In this document: piece after piece, positions 42,800 through 52,888 of the stretch
Numbering within the stretch: position 1 is the first letter of the stretch
Layout of the letters: each line of letters opens with the position of its first letter
Assembly (NCBI GenBank): GCA_964594125.1
Contig: CAZQLL010000009.1
Span: 62,001-126,000 of the forward strand
DNA from: CAVRZJ01 sp964594125
Lineage (GTDB): Bacteria; Acidobacteriota; Thermoanaerobaculia; Thermoanaerobaculales; Thermoanaerobaculaceae
Reading direction: 5' to 3'
Length of the DNA: 64,000 nt
Notes under the pieces: generated by a model
Seen by the model: only the letters and a program-made list of their open reading frames with translations
What the model was told of the DNA's origin: nothing
Databases searched by the model: none
Translations under genes and position numbers: made by a program

Positions 42800-44320
42800 A
42801 TGACGACCGAAGAGATCCTCAAGACGTTCACTATCGAGGCGAGCAACGCCGGCTCCTACGCCAGGGGCTGGCTGGCGCCGGACGGCGCGAAGGAGCTGGT
42901 TTCCCTCAACCCGGCCAGCGGCGACCCGATCGCGGCGGTGCGCCAGGCCGACGCGGCCACCTACGAGCGGGTTGCCGCAACCGCCGCCGAAGCGTTCCGC
43001 TGGTGGCGCACGTGGCCGGCGCCGAAGCGCGGCGAGGTGGTGCACGCGCTCGGCAATGCGCTGCGAGCCCACAAGGACGCGCTCGGCCGCCTGGTCTCCC
43101 TCGAGATGGGCAAGATCCTCGCCGAAGGGCTCGGCGAGGTGCAGGAGATGATCGACATGTGCGACTTCGCGGTCGGCCAGTCGCGCATGCTCTACGGACT
43201 CTCGATGCACTCCGAGCGCCCGCGCCACCGCATGTTCGAGCAGTGGCTGCCGCTCGGGCCGGTGGGCGTCATCTCGTCGTTCAACTTCCCCGTGGCGGTG
43301 TGGTCGTGGAACGCGGCGCTGGCGGCCGTGTGCGGCGACACCGTCATCTGGAAGCCGTCCTCCACCACCCCGCTCACAGCCATCGCGGTGCAGCACATCT
43401 GCAACCACGTCATGGCGCGGTTCGAGATCGAGGGCGTGTTCAACCTGGTGATCGGCCCGGGGCGCGAGGTCGGCCAGCGCCTGGTCGACGACGGGCGCGT
43501 GCCGTTGGTCTCGTTCACCGGCTCCACCCAGCAGGGCCGCAGCGTCGCCCGTTCGCTCGCCGGCCGCTTCGGCCGCGGCATCCTCGAGCTGGGCGGCAAC
43601 AACGCGATCATCGTCATGCCCGACGCCAACCTCGACATGGCGGTGCGGGCTGCCCTGTTCGCCGCCGTCGGCACCGCCGGCCAGCGATGCACCAGCCTGC
43701 GCCGGCTGATCGTGCACGAGAGCGTCGTCGACCTGGTGACCCGCAAGCTCGTCAAGGCGTACGGCAACGTCCGCATCGGCGACCCGCTGCAGCGCGGCGT
43801 TCTGATGGGGCCGCTGGTCGACGAGGGCGCGGTCAGGGACATGATGGCGGCGCTCGAGAAGGCGCGCGAGGAGGGCGGCGAGATCCTCTACGGCGGCCGG
43901 CGGATCGACGGCCCCGGCTTCTTCGTGCAGCCGACGATCGTCAAAGCGCACCGGGGCGTGAAGATCGCCGAGGAGGAGACGTTCGCGCCGATTCTCTACG
44001 TCTACTCGGTGGGCAGCCTCGACGAAGCGATCGAGCTGCAGAACTCGGTCAAGCAGGGGCTGTCGTCCGCGATCTTCACCAACAACCTCCAGTCGGCGGA
44101 AACGTTCCTCTCCCCCGAGGGGTCCGACTGCGGCATCGCCAACGTCAACATCGGCACCTCGGGGGCGGAGATCGGCGGCGCGTTCGGCGGCGAGAAGGAA
44201 ACCGGTTGGGGCCGCGAGGCGGGCTCGGATGCTTGGAAGCAGTACATGCGCCGCCAGACCTGCACGGTCAACTACTCGAGCGAGCTGCCGCTGGCGCAGG
44301 GCGTCCGGTTCGAGGTGTGA
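42800..44320 (+). CDS. ALDH7-family semialdehyde dehydrogenase
   Basis: A 506-residue NAD-linked aldehyde dehydrogenase. FNFPVAVWSWNAALA, WKPSSTTPLTA, FTGSTQQG, the catalytic Glu263 in ILELGGNNAI and Cys297 in GTAGQRCTS are present. The run GGNNAIIV and the end FGGEKETGWGREAGSDAWKQYMRRQT are diagnostic of ALDH7 (antiquitin, alpha-aminoadipate semialdehyde / piperideine-6-carboxylate dehydrogenase). Lysine catabolism is thus likely, though ALDH7 also handles other aldehydes. It diverges from the AOR unit. ATG 42800 is preferred to ATG 42752, which overlaps the -10 box. Confidence 0.92.
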   Translation: MTTEEILKTFTIEASNAGSYARGWLAPDGAKELVSLNPASGDPIAAVRQADAATYERVAATAAEAFRWWRTWPAPKRGEVVHALGNALRAHKDALGRLVSLEMGKILAEGLGEVQEMIDMCDFAVGQSRMLYGLSMHSERPRHRMFEQWLPLGPVGVISSFNFPVAVWSWNAALAAVCGDTVIWKPSSTTPLTAIAVQHICNHVMARFEIEGVFNLVIGPGREVGQRLVDDGRVPLVSFTGSTQQGRSVARSLAGRFGRGILELGGNNAIIVMPDANLDMAVRAALFAAVGTAGQRCTSLRRLIVHESVVDLVTRKLVKAYGNVRIGDPLQRGVLMGPLVDEGAVRDMMAALEKAREEGGEILYGGRRIDGPGFFVQPTIVKAHRGVKIAEEETFAPILYVYSVGSLDEAIELQNSVKQGLSSAIFTNNLQSAETFLSPEGSDCGIANVNIGTSGAEIGGAFGGEKETGWGREAGSDAWKQYMRRQTCTVNYSSELPLAQGVRFEV

Positions 44321-44354
44321 TCGAGACGGTGATGCGGGCGCCTGTGCGCCCGCA

Positions 44355-44615
44355 TCACCGAGCCGAGAACTGATCTCTGAGCGTCTCGAGGACCTGCTTG
44401 AGCTTGCGGCACTGCTCGCAGTCGGCGTCCGGCACGGCGCACGGTACGCCGTCGGCCTGCATTTCGGCGCAGCGCGGCTCCCGCGCGAAGTCGACCAGGC
44501 CCGCCATCACCTCGCCGAGCAGCGTCTTGAGAGGCGACTCGGGGAGATCGCGCAGCGCGCTGATGATCCGCCGCTCGCTCTCGGTGACCGCGATCCTGAC
44601 GCCCTGCTCGCTCAT
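44355..44615 (-). CDS. Small four-Cys protein coupled to NadB-like flavoprotein
   Basis: An 86-residue protein I do not recognise. The first 45 residues are helical (TESERRIISALRDLPESPLKTLLGEVMAGL). Four cysteines follow at 49, 59, 66 and 69 in the pattern C-x9-C-x6-C-x2-C, which could bind zinc or an Fe-S cluster. The C-terminus is helical again. The ATG overlaps the stop of the NadB-like gene (ATGA), so translation is coupled and the two products probably act together. Confidence 0.7.
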   Translation of the reverse strand: MSEQGVRIAVTESERRIISALRDLPESPLKTLLGEVMAGLVDFAREPRCAEMQADGVPCAVPDADCEQCRKLKQVLETLRDQFSAR

Positions 44616-46069
44616 CGTCCCCCTCCGCCGGCGCCGCCCGCGAGATCCCGCTCTCCGCGCCCCTCGCCGGCCAGCTCGGCGCGCAGTATAGCCAGCGCCG
44701 CGGCGTACCGCAGCCCGGCCAGGAAGTCGCCCTCCGCGGCGCCGTCGGCGCTCGCACGCAGCGGCCAGGCGGCGAGCTCCGCCTCGGCGCCCCGCACGTC
44801 GTCGGCGGGGCGCCAGCACACCAGCGGTGCGAGCACGCGGTCCATCCTCGCCTCGAGCTCGCCGCCCCGTTCCGGCAGCGGCGGCAACGCCACGGCCGCC
44901 GCACCGGCGCTCGCCGGAGGGCGCCGCATGGCGGTGTCCGCCGCCGCCGCGGCGCCGGCGCGCAGCCCGAAGATGCGCGCCTCCAGCAGCCCTGTGCCCA
45001 TCATCCGCCGGCGTCCCTGAACGCCGCCCGCCGCCTCGCCGCAGGCGTACAGCCCGGGCAGCGAGGTCCGGCCCCAGGCGTCGATCGCGACGCCGCCGAT
45101 CCCGTGGTGCACGGCGACGGCAAGCGGCACCGTGCCGTCGCGTCGAAACGCGGCGCTGTGGCGCACCCGCTCCGGCAGCAGGGCCGTGCCGCCGCCGCTC
45201 CCCGGGTCGAGCGTCACACGCCGTCCGCCGCGCAGCGCCATCGCCATCGCGAGCGTCGCGGCGTCGAGCCCGACGTGTGCCGCCGCCGCCGCGCCGTCGA
45301 TCACGATGCGGCCGGCGAGCAGCGCCGCGGTGGTCGGGAAGTACGCCGGCGGCGTGGCGGTCACCGGCAGCGCCTGCGTGAGGTCGGGCCGGTGCAGCAG
45401 GGCGCCGGCGGCGGCGGCGAGCGCGACCCCCGATCCGCGGCACCAGCGCGGCGACGTGGTGCGTGGGAACACCGCCCCGACGCCGCCGGTGGCGAGCACG
45501 ACGGCGTCCGCCTCGAGCCTGGCGAGCGCCCTGCGCTCGCGATCCCACACCGCGACGCCGGCGACGCGATCCGGCTCAGCCAGCAGCAGCCCGATGGCCA
45601 GCGACCGGCTGCGGATCTCGACCCGCCGGCCATCGCACGCCGCGAGCAGCGGCGCGAGCAGCGGACCGGACCGGCTCGGCAGGCACCGCAGCCCGCGCGG
45701 CAGCGTCTCGCCGGGCGGCGCCACCGGCGCACCGTCGAGGCGGCGCAGCGCCAGCGTCGCGCACAGCTCCTCGGCCGCCGCGTGCGCACCATGGGCGAGC
45801 ACCTCGGTGAGCGCATCGCGCTGCAGCCCCTCGCCGCGCCGGCGGAGGTCCGCCAGGAAGCGCGCGGGGCTGTCGCCCGCCACCCACGGCGCCGTCAGCA
45901 GGATCCACGGCGCGAGCGCGTGGACGCGGTGGGTGGCGCCGTCGCACCCCGCGCGGCCCGGGGTCACGACGGTCACATGCGCGCCGCGCTCGGCCGCCGC
46001 GAGCGCCGCCGAGAGGCCGGCCAGACCGCTGCCCACGATGACAATCCGGGCGGGTCGCGCTTCAGTCAC
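44612..46069 (-). CDS. NadB-like FAD-dependent oxidoreductase
   Basis: A 485-residue flavoprotein of the L-aspartate oxidase/fumarate reductase family. FAD motif IVIVGSGLAGLSAAL at about 9-23; VVLATGGVGAVFPRT; AVHHGIGGVAIDAWGRTSLPGLYACGEAA. In NadB the next motif is GANRLASNSLLE; here it is GRRRMMGTGLLE, so the active-site Arg region is altered, and the substrate may not be aspartate. nadA and nadC are absent nearby. It is coupled to a four-Cys small protein. CACACT with TGG extension lies 6 nt before the GTG start. A dicarboxylate-type oxidoreductase of unknown substrate is the fair statement. Confidence 0.8.
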   Translation of the reverse strand: MTEARPARIVIVGSGLAGLSAALAAAERGAHVTVVTPGRAGCDGATHRVHALAPWILLTAPWVAGDSPARFLADLRRRGEGLQRDALTEVLAHGAHAAAEELCATLALRRLDGAPVAPPGETLPRGLRCLPSRSGPLLAPLLAACDGRRVEIRSRSLAIGLLLAEPDRVAGVAVWDRERRALARLEADAVVLATGGVGAVFPRTTSPRWCRGSGVALAAAAGALLHRPDLTQALPVTATPPAYFPTTAALLAGRIVIDGAAAAAHVGLDAATLAMAMALRGGRRVTLDPGSGGGTALLPERVRHSAAFRRDGTVPLAVAVHHGIGGVAIDAWGRTSLPGLYACGEAAGGVQGRRRMMGTGLLEARIFGLRAGAAAAADTAMRRPPASAGAAAVALPPLPERGGELEARMDRVLAPLVCWRPADDVRGAEAELAAWPLRASADGAAEGDFLAGLRYAAALAILRAELAGEGRGERDLAGGAGGGGR

Positions 46070-46213
46070 CGGGGGAGTGTGCCACAGAAGGAAGGTCGAG
46101 CGTTGAGAGGCGCGAGTCAGGGACCGGAGGGAACGGCCGGAGGGCGAGGAGCGGGGCCGGCAGGGGTTCGCGCCCGTTCCTCACTCAGCTCCGAACGTTC
46201 AACTCCTGGCTTT

Positions 46214-47431
46214 CTACTCGTAGCGCAGCGAGTCGATCGGGTCGAGCGCGGCGGCCTTGGCGGCCGGATAGATGCCGAAGAAGATGCCGACGGCGGAGGA
46301 GAACCCGAAGCCGAGCAGGACCGCCCACGCCGGAACGTGCGCCGACGGGAAGCCGGGGATCGCCTTCGCGCCGAGGGCGCCGATCCCCCACCCAAGGAGC
46401 ACGCCGATCGCGCCGCCGATCAGCGAGAGCGTCACCGCCTCGATGAGGAACTGCAGCAGCACGTCGGTGCGGCGGGCGCCGACCGCCTTGCGCACCCCGA
46501 TCTCGCGGGTGCGCTCGGTGACCGACACCAGCATGATGTTCATGATGCCGATGCCGCCCACCAGCAAGGCGATGCCGACGACGGCGCCGATCACCTTGGT
46601 CACCGCACCGAGGATCGACGAGGTGGTCTCGAGGAGCTCCTCCTGCAGCGTCACCTGGAAGTCGTCGCTGGCGCCGGGCCGCAGTCCGTGGCGGCGGCGC
46701 AGCAGATCCGAGATCAGGTCCTTGGCGCGGTTGACGTCCTCGGCGCTGCGCGCTTTCAGGTCGAGCCGGAGGAACTGCTGCGTCGCGGTCTCCCCGTACA
46801 ACTCGCGCGCGGTCATGAACGGGATGACGACCAGGCTGTCGCGGTTGGCGCCGAGAATCTGCCCGAGCTTCTCCATGATGCCTATCACGGTGAAGACCGT
46901 GTTGCCGAGCGTGATGCTGGCGCCCAGCGGCTCGCTCCCCAGCCCCAGGTCCTCGACCACCTTCTCGCCGACGACGCAGACATGCGCCCGCGAGCGCTCG
47001 TCGAGGTCGGAGAAGAAGCGGCCGCGCTCCACCCAGGTGTTGGACACCTCCTGGAACGAGCTGCCGACGCCGAGCAGGAACGGCGTCGTGGTCCTGTCGC
47101 CGCGCCGCACCCGCTCGCTGCGGAAGGTGATCGGCGTGAACGCGACGATCTCCGGGACCTGCTCGAGGATCGCCACCCCGTCCTCGTAGGTGAGGGTGAC
47201 GCCGCGTCCGGCGAGGTCGGGGTCGGTGGGGTCCTGGCGCGAGTCGACGCGGATGTAGGTCGCGCCGACGCCCTGGAGCTGCCCCGAGATCCAGAAGTTG
47301 AGGCCCTGTACGATCGACACGACGCCGATCACGGCCGCCACGCCGATGATGATCCCCAGCGTGGTGAGGATCGACCGCATCTTGTTGGCCCAGATCGAGC
47401 GCAGCGCCATGCGCAGGTTCTCGAGCAGCAC
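46214..47431 (-). CDS. MacB-type ABC transporter permease
   Basis: A 405-residue MacB-family permease without fused ATPase. An N-terminal helix (MRSILTTLGIIIGVAAVIGVVSI), a large periplasmic MacB_PCD domain, then three C-terminal helices of the FtsX fold with the GGIGIMNIMLVSVTERTREIGVRKAVGARR coupling segment read across the membrane. With the ATPase 2 nt upstream, the adaptor and TolC it forms a MacAB-TolC-like mechanotransmission pump exporting a peptide, lipid or macrolide-like compound from the periplasm. Substrate unknown. Confidence 0.93.
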   Translation of the reverse strand: MLLENLRMALRSIWANKMRSILTTLGIIIGVAAVIGVVSIVQGLNFWISGQLQGVGATYIRVDSRQDPTDPDLAGRGVTLTYEDGVAILEQVPEIVAFTPITFRSERVRRGDRTTTPFLLGVGSSFQEVSNTWVERGRFFSDLDERSRAHVCVVGEKVVEDLGLGSEPLGASITLGNTVFTVIGIMEKLGQILGANRDSLVVIPFMTARELYGETATQQFLRLDLKARSAEDVNRAKDLISDLLRRRHGLRPGASDDFQVTLQEELLETTSSILGAVTKVIGAVVGIALLVGGIGIMNIMLVSVTERTREIGVRKAVGARRTDVLLQFLIEAVTLSLIGGAIGVLLGWGIGALGAKAIPGFPSAHVPAWAVLLGFGFSSAVGIFFGIYPAAKAAALDPIDSLRYE

Positions 47432-47433
47432 GC

Positions 47434-48097
<664 letters not shown>

Positions 48098-48117
<20 letters not shown>

Positions 48118-49363
48118 TACCTCTCTCCTCGCTCCTGCCGCCCGCCGCGGCGTCCTTCTTCCTCTCCGCGATGCGCACGGCGTCAGAGTCCTTCAGTGCG
48201 CGGAGCACCCGGTACGGTCCCGTGACGACCTCGTCGCCCTCCGACAGCCCCGACCGCACCTCCACCCAGAGCTCGTCGTGCACCCCGGTCGTCACCTCGG
48301 TGCGCCGCACCTTGCCGCCCTCGCGCAGGTACACCGCCGTGACCTCGCGCTGCGAACGGTCGCCCTCACGGCGCTCCACCTCGCGGCCGCGTTCGTCCAG
48401 CCAGCGACGCTGCACCGCCTGCTGCGGCACAGCGATCACGCCGGCGGCGCGGTCCGTGGTGATCTCGACGCGCGCGGTCATCCCCGGCTTGACCCGCGCG
48501 TCGGGCGTGTCCAGGCCGACCTTGACCCGGAACTTCACGACGTCGCCCTTCTTCACTCCGGAAGCGCCGATCTCCACCACTCGGCCGGCGAGCGGCGTGG
48601 CCGCGAGCGCGTCCAGGTGGACCGCGGCGGCCTGGCCGGGGGCGAGCTGCACCACCTCGCTCTCCGCCACCTCGACCTCCGCAACCATCTCGGAGAGGTC
48701 GCCGATCACCATCAGCACCGAGCCCTGGAAGTTCATCGTGCCCATCACCGCGGTCTCGCCCTGCTCGACGTTGAGGGCGGTCACGACACCGTCCATGGGC
48801 GACCGGATCGTCGTGCGTTCGAGGTCCTCGACCGCCCGCCTGAACGCGGAGCGCGCCTGCCGGATCGCCTCCTGCTGCGAGCGCACGGCGATCTCCGCGG
48901 AGTCGCGCGCCAGCCGGGCCTGGTCGAGTGCATCCTGCGTTGCGATCCCCTCGCCGAACAGGCGCGCCACGCGGCCGAACGACAGCTCCGCGTTGGCCAG
49001 CTCGGCGCGCGCCCGCTCGAGAGTGACCGTCGCCTGGTCGAGCGCCGCCTTCGCCTGGTCGCGGGCGGCCTCGTAGACCGCCTTCTCGATCTCGACCACG
49101 ACCTGCCCGGCGGCGACGCGGTCGCCCTCGCGCGCCGGCAGCGCGATGATCTCGCCGATGACCTTCGACTGGATCTCGACCTTGCGCCTGGGGTTGATCT
49201 CGCCGCTCGCCTTCACGCGGGCCACCACCTCGCGGCGCGCCGCCTTCTCGACCTCGACCGCGACTCCCTTGCCGCGCCCGCCGGTCCCCAGCGACGCCAC
49301 CACCACCCCGCCGACCGCCGCCACGACGGCGGCGCCCGCGAGGTACCGGCCACGGCGGGTCAT
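48098..49363 (-). CDS. MacA-like periplasmic adaptor protein
   Basis: A 421-residue HlyD/RND-type membrane fusion protein. A helix at about 7-24 anchors it. Lipoyl half motifs KASGEINPRRKVEIQSKVIGEI and TIRSPMDGVVTAL flank an alpha-hairpin of about 90-175 (Ala/Gln/Arg-rich) that should contact TolC. Beta-barrel and membrane-proximal domains follow (VKPGMTARVEITTDRAAGVIAVP). ATG overlaps the Yip1 stop; its end overlaps the ATPase start. Its partner outer-membrane protein is at 50106-51854. Confidence 0.93.
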
Positions 49364-50109
49364 TGCAGCGCCGCCATCCCCGCCTTGCCGAGCGCCCACA
49401 CGCTCCACACCACCGCGAGGATGCCGATCACCTTGCCGCGGCTGACCTTCGCCACGATCGGCAGCCCGATGGCGAGCAGCACCCACTGCCACACGTTGAA
49501 GAGGTCGATGACGCCGGCGAAGGCGACCAGCGGTTTCGGCGTGCCGTCGGGCAGGAACGCCCCGACGCTCGACTTGACCATCCCCTCGAGCTCCTGCGCG
49601 GTGAACGTCGCCCGCTGCATCGCCACCAGCATCGTGACGGCGCTCGACAGCACCACCGCGGGCACCGCGGCGTGCAGCACCGTCGCGAGCACCGACCTGA
49701 AGTCGACGCGCGATCCCACCGCCTTGAGGCCGAGGAAGTACGCCCCCGCGACGATGACGAAGACGACGGCGACGGTGACCGGCGAGAGCCACTTCATGAC
49801 GCCGGCGGTCTTGCCGCCCATCTCGACCATGCGGTCGATCTGCTCGTCGGAGAGCTGCTGGCCGGCCTGCGATCGCTCGGCGAGCGACTGCCGGATCGTC
49901 CCCTCGAGGTCGAGCCGGGGCGAGATCACGAGCTGGACGGCGAGAGAGAGGACGGCGAGCAGCACGAACGGCAGCACCCATGCCGGCGCCGCCGCCAGCT
50001 CCTGAAAGACCGCCGCGGGCTCGGTGAAGACGCGCAACAGGCGGCCGGCGGCGCTGCCGCCCGCCTCCTGCGCGGGAGGGATCGGGGTCGTCGGGTCGTC
50101 GGCGCTCAC
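49360..50109 (-). CDS. Yip1-domain membrane protein in efflux operon
   Basis: A 249-residue protein with a hydrophilic N-terminus and about five hydrophobic segments (VLPFVLLAVLSLAVQLVI; VAVVFVIVAGAYFLGLKAV; LATVLHAAVPAVVLSSAVTML; NVWQWVLLAIGLPIV; GILAVVWSVWALG), matching the YIP1 superfamily. The motif FTEPAAVFQELAAAPAWVLPFVL is typical of its N-terminal part. No function is established for bacterial members. GTG overlaps the tolC stop (GTGA) and its own stop overlaps the adaptor (ATGA), so it is an integral part of this pump operon. Confidence 0.85.
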   Translation of the reverse strand: MSADDPTTPIPPAQEAGGSAAGRLLRVFTEPAAVFQELAAAPAWVLPFVLLAVLSLAVQLVISPRLDLEGTIRQSLAERSQAGQQLSDEQIDRMVEMGGKTAGVMKWLSPVTVAVVFVIVAGAYFLGLKAVGSRVDFRSVLATVLHAAVPAVVLSSAVTMLVAMQRATFTAQELEGMVKSSVGAFLPDGTPKPLVAFAGVIDLFNVWQWVLLAIGLPIVAKVSRGKVIGILAVVWSVWALGKAGMAALQ

Positions 50110-51854
50110 TGTCCCTGCTCCTTCGCCGGCGCGGGCGCCTTCTCCGCTTGGTCCTCCGCGCCGTCTCCGGCGCCTTCCTTCTCGTCGACGTCGGCCCAGT
50201 GCCCGAACTGCAGCCACTTCACGTCCTTCCACAGGGTGTGCGGCTCCTCCCTCGCCTCCTCGCCGCGCAGCGCCACGCCCATGACGTCGAGCAGCGTCCC
50301 GGTCGCCACGTTGTAGCCGACGACCGACCTGCGGTACACGACCCGGGCGTTGAGCTCGGCCGCCTGCGCCATGGCCAGATCCTCCTGGATCTTGAGGACC
50401 TGGTAGTTCGTCGACATGCCATTGGCGAACTTCTTCTGCTCGGCGTCGAGGTTGCGCTCGGCGAGCTCGCGCGCCTTGACCGCCGCGTCGATCGACTTGC
50501 CGCTCGACTCGATGGCGCGCACGGCGCGACGGACCTGTTGGATCACCGTCTGGCGCTGCGCCGCCACCACCTGCTCGGCGGAACGCAGCGAGTAGCGCGC
50601 CTGGACGCGCTGAGCCTTCGCCTGGGTGTTGCCCAGCGGGTAGCGCAGGTTGACCGCCGCCGTCCACTGGTCGTAGTCGGCGTCGCGCAGCATCTCGAGC
50701 GCGTCGTCCCAGCCTCCGGGCACCGTGACCGGGTTCCCGGTCACCGGGTCGGTGTACTCGAGCGTGCCGCCCACGCCCTGCAGGCCGTAGCCGAGGACGA
50801 GGTCGAGCTGCGGCCGCACATTGTTTTCGGCGACCACGAGGTTCATCCTCGCGATCTGCCTCTGGATCTCGTCCTGCTTGAGCTCGGTCCGCCGCGCGAA
50901 CGCCGCCGCGACCGCCTCCTCGAGCGCCACCGGCGTGCGATCCACCTGGAGGCTGTTCACCGGGACGATCCGCGACGCCCAGTCCTGCAGTGTCTCGAAC
51001 CCCATCAGGCCCTTGAGGACGTCCTGCGCCTCGAGCACCGCGTGCTCGGCCACGATGATGTCCTGCTCGCGCGCGGCGACCGTCGCTTCGGACTGCACGA
51101 TGTCGATCGGCGCCGACGTGCCGATCCGCACGCGGGTGCGCGTCTGGTCCAGCAGGTCGCGCGCCAGGGCGAGCGACTGCTCCTTCACCTTGAGGTTCTC
51201 GATCGCGTACACGAGGTCCCAGTAGGCGTTCTCGACCTGCTGCACGGTCGCGATCACGATCTCCTCGAACTGCAGGCGCGAGATCTCGCCGCTCTTGCGC
51301 GCCACCTCGATGCCGTTGCGGTTCACATCGGTGCCGAATCCCTGCAGCAGCGGCTGGGTGATCGTCAAACCGAGGGTCGAGTTGTAGTTGGGGTTCAGGT
51401 AGTAGAACGTCGAGTTGGTCTCGGAGCGCGCGTTCGTCCACGTCAGCGCCGCCTGCGTGCCGGTGGGCAGGAGCGTGCCGAAAGAGAGGTCGAAGGTGCG
51501 CCGCCGCGACTCCGACACCGTCGCACCCTGGAGCTGGTTGGTCGACGGGCTGCTGGAGTACGAGGTGTCGCCGGCCGCGCTCACGTACGGGTCGAAGATC
51601 CCGGCGGCGGCGAAGATCCCCTCGTTGGCGCGGGCGAGCGACAGCCGCGACACCTCGAGGTTGATGTTGTGCTCGAGCGCCAGCGTCACCGCCTCCTGCA
51701 GCGTGAGGCGCAGCTCCGCCGCCCCGAACGAGACGCCGCGCTGCTGCTGTCCGGGCGCCGTGGCGACCGTGAGACCCTCCTCGGCCGCGGCGAGTCCCGC
51801 GAGCGCCATCACCGCCACCGCACAGATCGTCGTGAACTTCCTGTTTCGCGCCAC
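50106..51854 (-). CDS. TolC-family outer-membrane efflux protein
   Basis: A 582-residue TolC-like channel. The signal peptide is ARNRKFTTICAVAVMALAGLAAAEE. Two OEP repeats follow: LTLQEAVTLALEHNINLEVSRLSL begins the first, VALEEAVAAAFARRTELKQ the second, with long helical segments rich in Gln/Arg/Ala. The C-terminal tail is acidic (GDGAEDQAEKAPAPAKEQGQ). GTG 51854 is preferred over an upstream ATG since GGAGG is 5 nt before it and the signal peptide starts there. It is first in the tolC-yip1-macA-ATPase-permease operon. Confidence 0.94.
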   Translation of the reverse strand: MARNRKFTTICAVAVMALAGLAAAEEGLTVATAPGQQQRGVSFGAAELRLTLQEAVTLALEHNINLEVSRLSLARANEGIFAAAGIFDPYVSAAGDTSYSSSPSTNQLQGATVSESRRRTFDLSFGTLLPTGTQAALTWTNARSETNSTFYYLNPNYNSTLGLTITQPLLQGFGTDVNRNGIEVARKSGEISRLQFEEIVIATVQQVENAYWDLVYAIENLKVKEQSLALARDLLDQTRTRVRIGTSAPIDIVQSEATVAAREQDIIVAEHAVLEAQDVLKGLMGFETLQDWASRIVPVNSLQVDRTPVALEEAVAAAFARRTELKQDEIQRQIARMNLVVAENNVRPQLDLVLGYGLQGVGGTLEYTDPVTGNPVTVPGGWDDALEMLRDADYDQWTAAVNLRYPLGNTQAKAQRVQARYSLRSAEQVVAAQRQTVIQQVRRAVRAIESSGKSIDAAVKARELAERNLDAEQKKFANGMSTNYQVLKIQEDLAMAQAAELNARVVYRRSVVGYNVATGTLLDVMGVALRGEEAREEPHTLWKDVKWLQFGHWADVDEKEGAGDGAEDQAEKAPAPAKEQGQ

Positions 51855-51907
51855 GTGGGCCTCCGTCCTTTTCAAGCTGGCAATACGAAATCCCCGTCTG
51901 CCGGGTT

Positions 51908-52888
51908 TCAAGGGCCGCACGGAAAATAGCACGCGACCCGGCGTCCGTCATCGTGCTCGAAGAGCCCGGGCGCCGCCGCGCACGGCCGTCCGGCCGCGGC
52001 GCAGGCTCCGAGCAGCGGGCACGCCACCGTCGGCGCAGCGAGGTCGCCGCTGCCGCTCGCCCCGCCGCCGTCCCCCGGGTCCTCGCCGAGCGCGCACCGC
52101 ACGAGGAAGCGTGTGTGCGGGTGCAGCGGGTGCGCGAAGACTTGATCGGCCGGCCCGGTCTCGATGACCCTGCCAGCCAGCATCACCGCCATCCTGTCGC
52201 AGACCTCGGCGACCAGGGCGAGGTCGTGCGCGATCAGCAGGATCGCCAGCCCCAGCCGCTCCCGCAGGTCGACGAGGACGTTGAGCACCTGATTGCGCAC
52301 CGAGACGTCGAGCGCCGAAACCGGTTCGTCGAGCACCAGCGCGCTCGGCTCGCATGCCAGCGCCCGCGCGATCGCCACCCGCTGCCGCTCCCCGCCAGAC
52401 AGCTCGCGCGGGAAGCGGGCCAGAAGGCCGCCGTCGCCCGCCAGTCCGACCGCCGCCAGCAGCTCGGCGATGCGCGCCTCGCGGCCGGCGCCGCGGTGCA
52501 GCCCGTGGACGTCGAGCGGCTCGGCGATCGCCGCACGCACCCGCTGGAGGGGGTCGAGGGTGCTCCCCGGGTCCTGGAAGACGATCTGCACCGACCGCCT
52601 GAACCAGCGGCGCTCGCCCTCCGACAACGTGTCGACCCGCTCGCCGCCGAAGCGCACCTCCCCGGCGTCGGGGGGCTCGAGCAGGGTCAGGACACGGGCG
52701 AGCGTGCTCTTCCCCGCCCCCGAGTGCCCCACCACGCCGAGGATCTCGCCGGCGTGCAGCGCCAGCGACACCCCGCGCAGCGCCGCCACGCCGGCGACAC
52801 GGCCGCGGCGGCGCAGCCCGCCACGCGCAGCGTGGGTGCGCACGAGGGCGATGCCCGCCAGCACCTCGGACGCGCCCCGCTCAGCCAT
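51908..52888 (-). CDS. Oligopeptide-type ABC ATPase (OppF/DppF-like)
   Basis: A 326-residue ATPase: Walker A GHSGAGKST, Q-loop VFQDPGSTLDP, signature LSGGERQRVAIARAL, Walker B ALVLDEPVSALDVSV, H-loop LIAHDLALV. The C-terminal oligo_HPY region contains HPLHPHTRFLV and a Cys motif ending CYFPCGP, which can hold an Fe-S cluster in this family. ATG 52888 overlaps the OppD-like stop by 8 bases. No permease or binding protein gene lies next to the pair. Confidence 0.9.
   Translation of the reverse strand: MAERGASEVLAGIALVRTHAARGGLRRRGRVAGVAALRGVSLALHAGEILGVVGHSGAGKSTLARVLTLLEPPDAGEVRFGGERVDTLSEGERRWFRRSVQIVFQDPGSTLDPLQRVRAAIAEPLDVHGLHRGAGREARIAELLAAVGLAGDGGLLARFPRELSGGERQRVAIARALACEPSALVLDEPVSALDVSVRNQVLNVLVDLRERLGLAILLIAHDLALVAEVCDRMAVMLAGRVIETGPADQVFAHPLHPHTRFLVRCALGEDPGDGGGASGSGDLAAPTVACPLLGACAAAGRPCAAAPGLFEHDDGRRVACYFPCGP

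Noticed and set aside
44612..46069. Canonical L-aspartate oxidase nadB
   Set aside because: The family fold fits, but the active-site motif after GEAA differs and nadA/nadC are absent, so the gene name is withheld.
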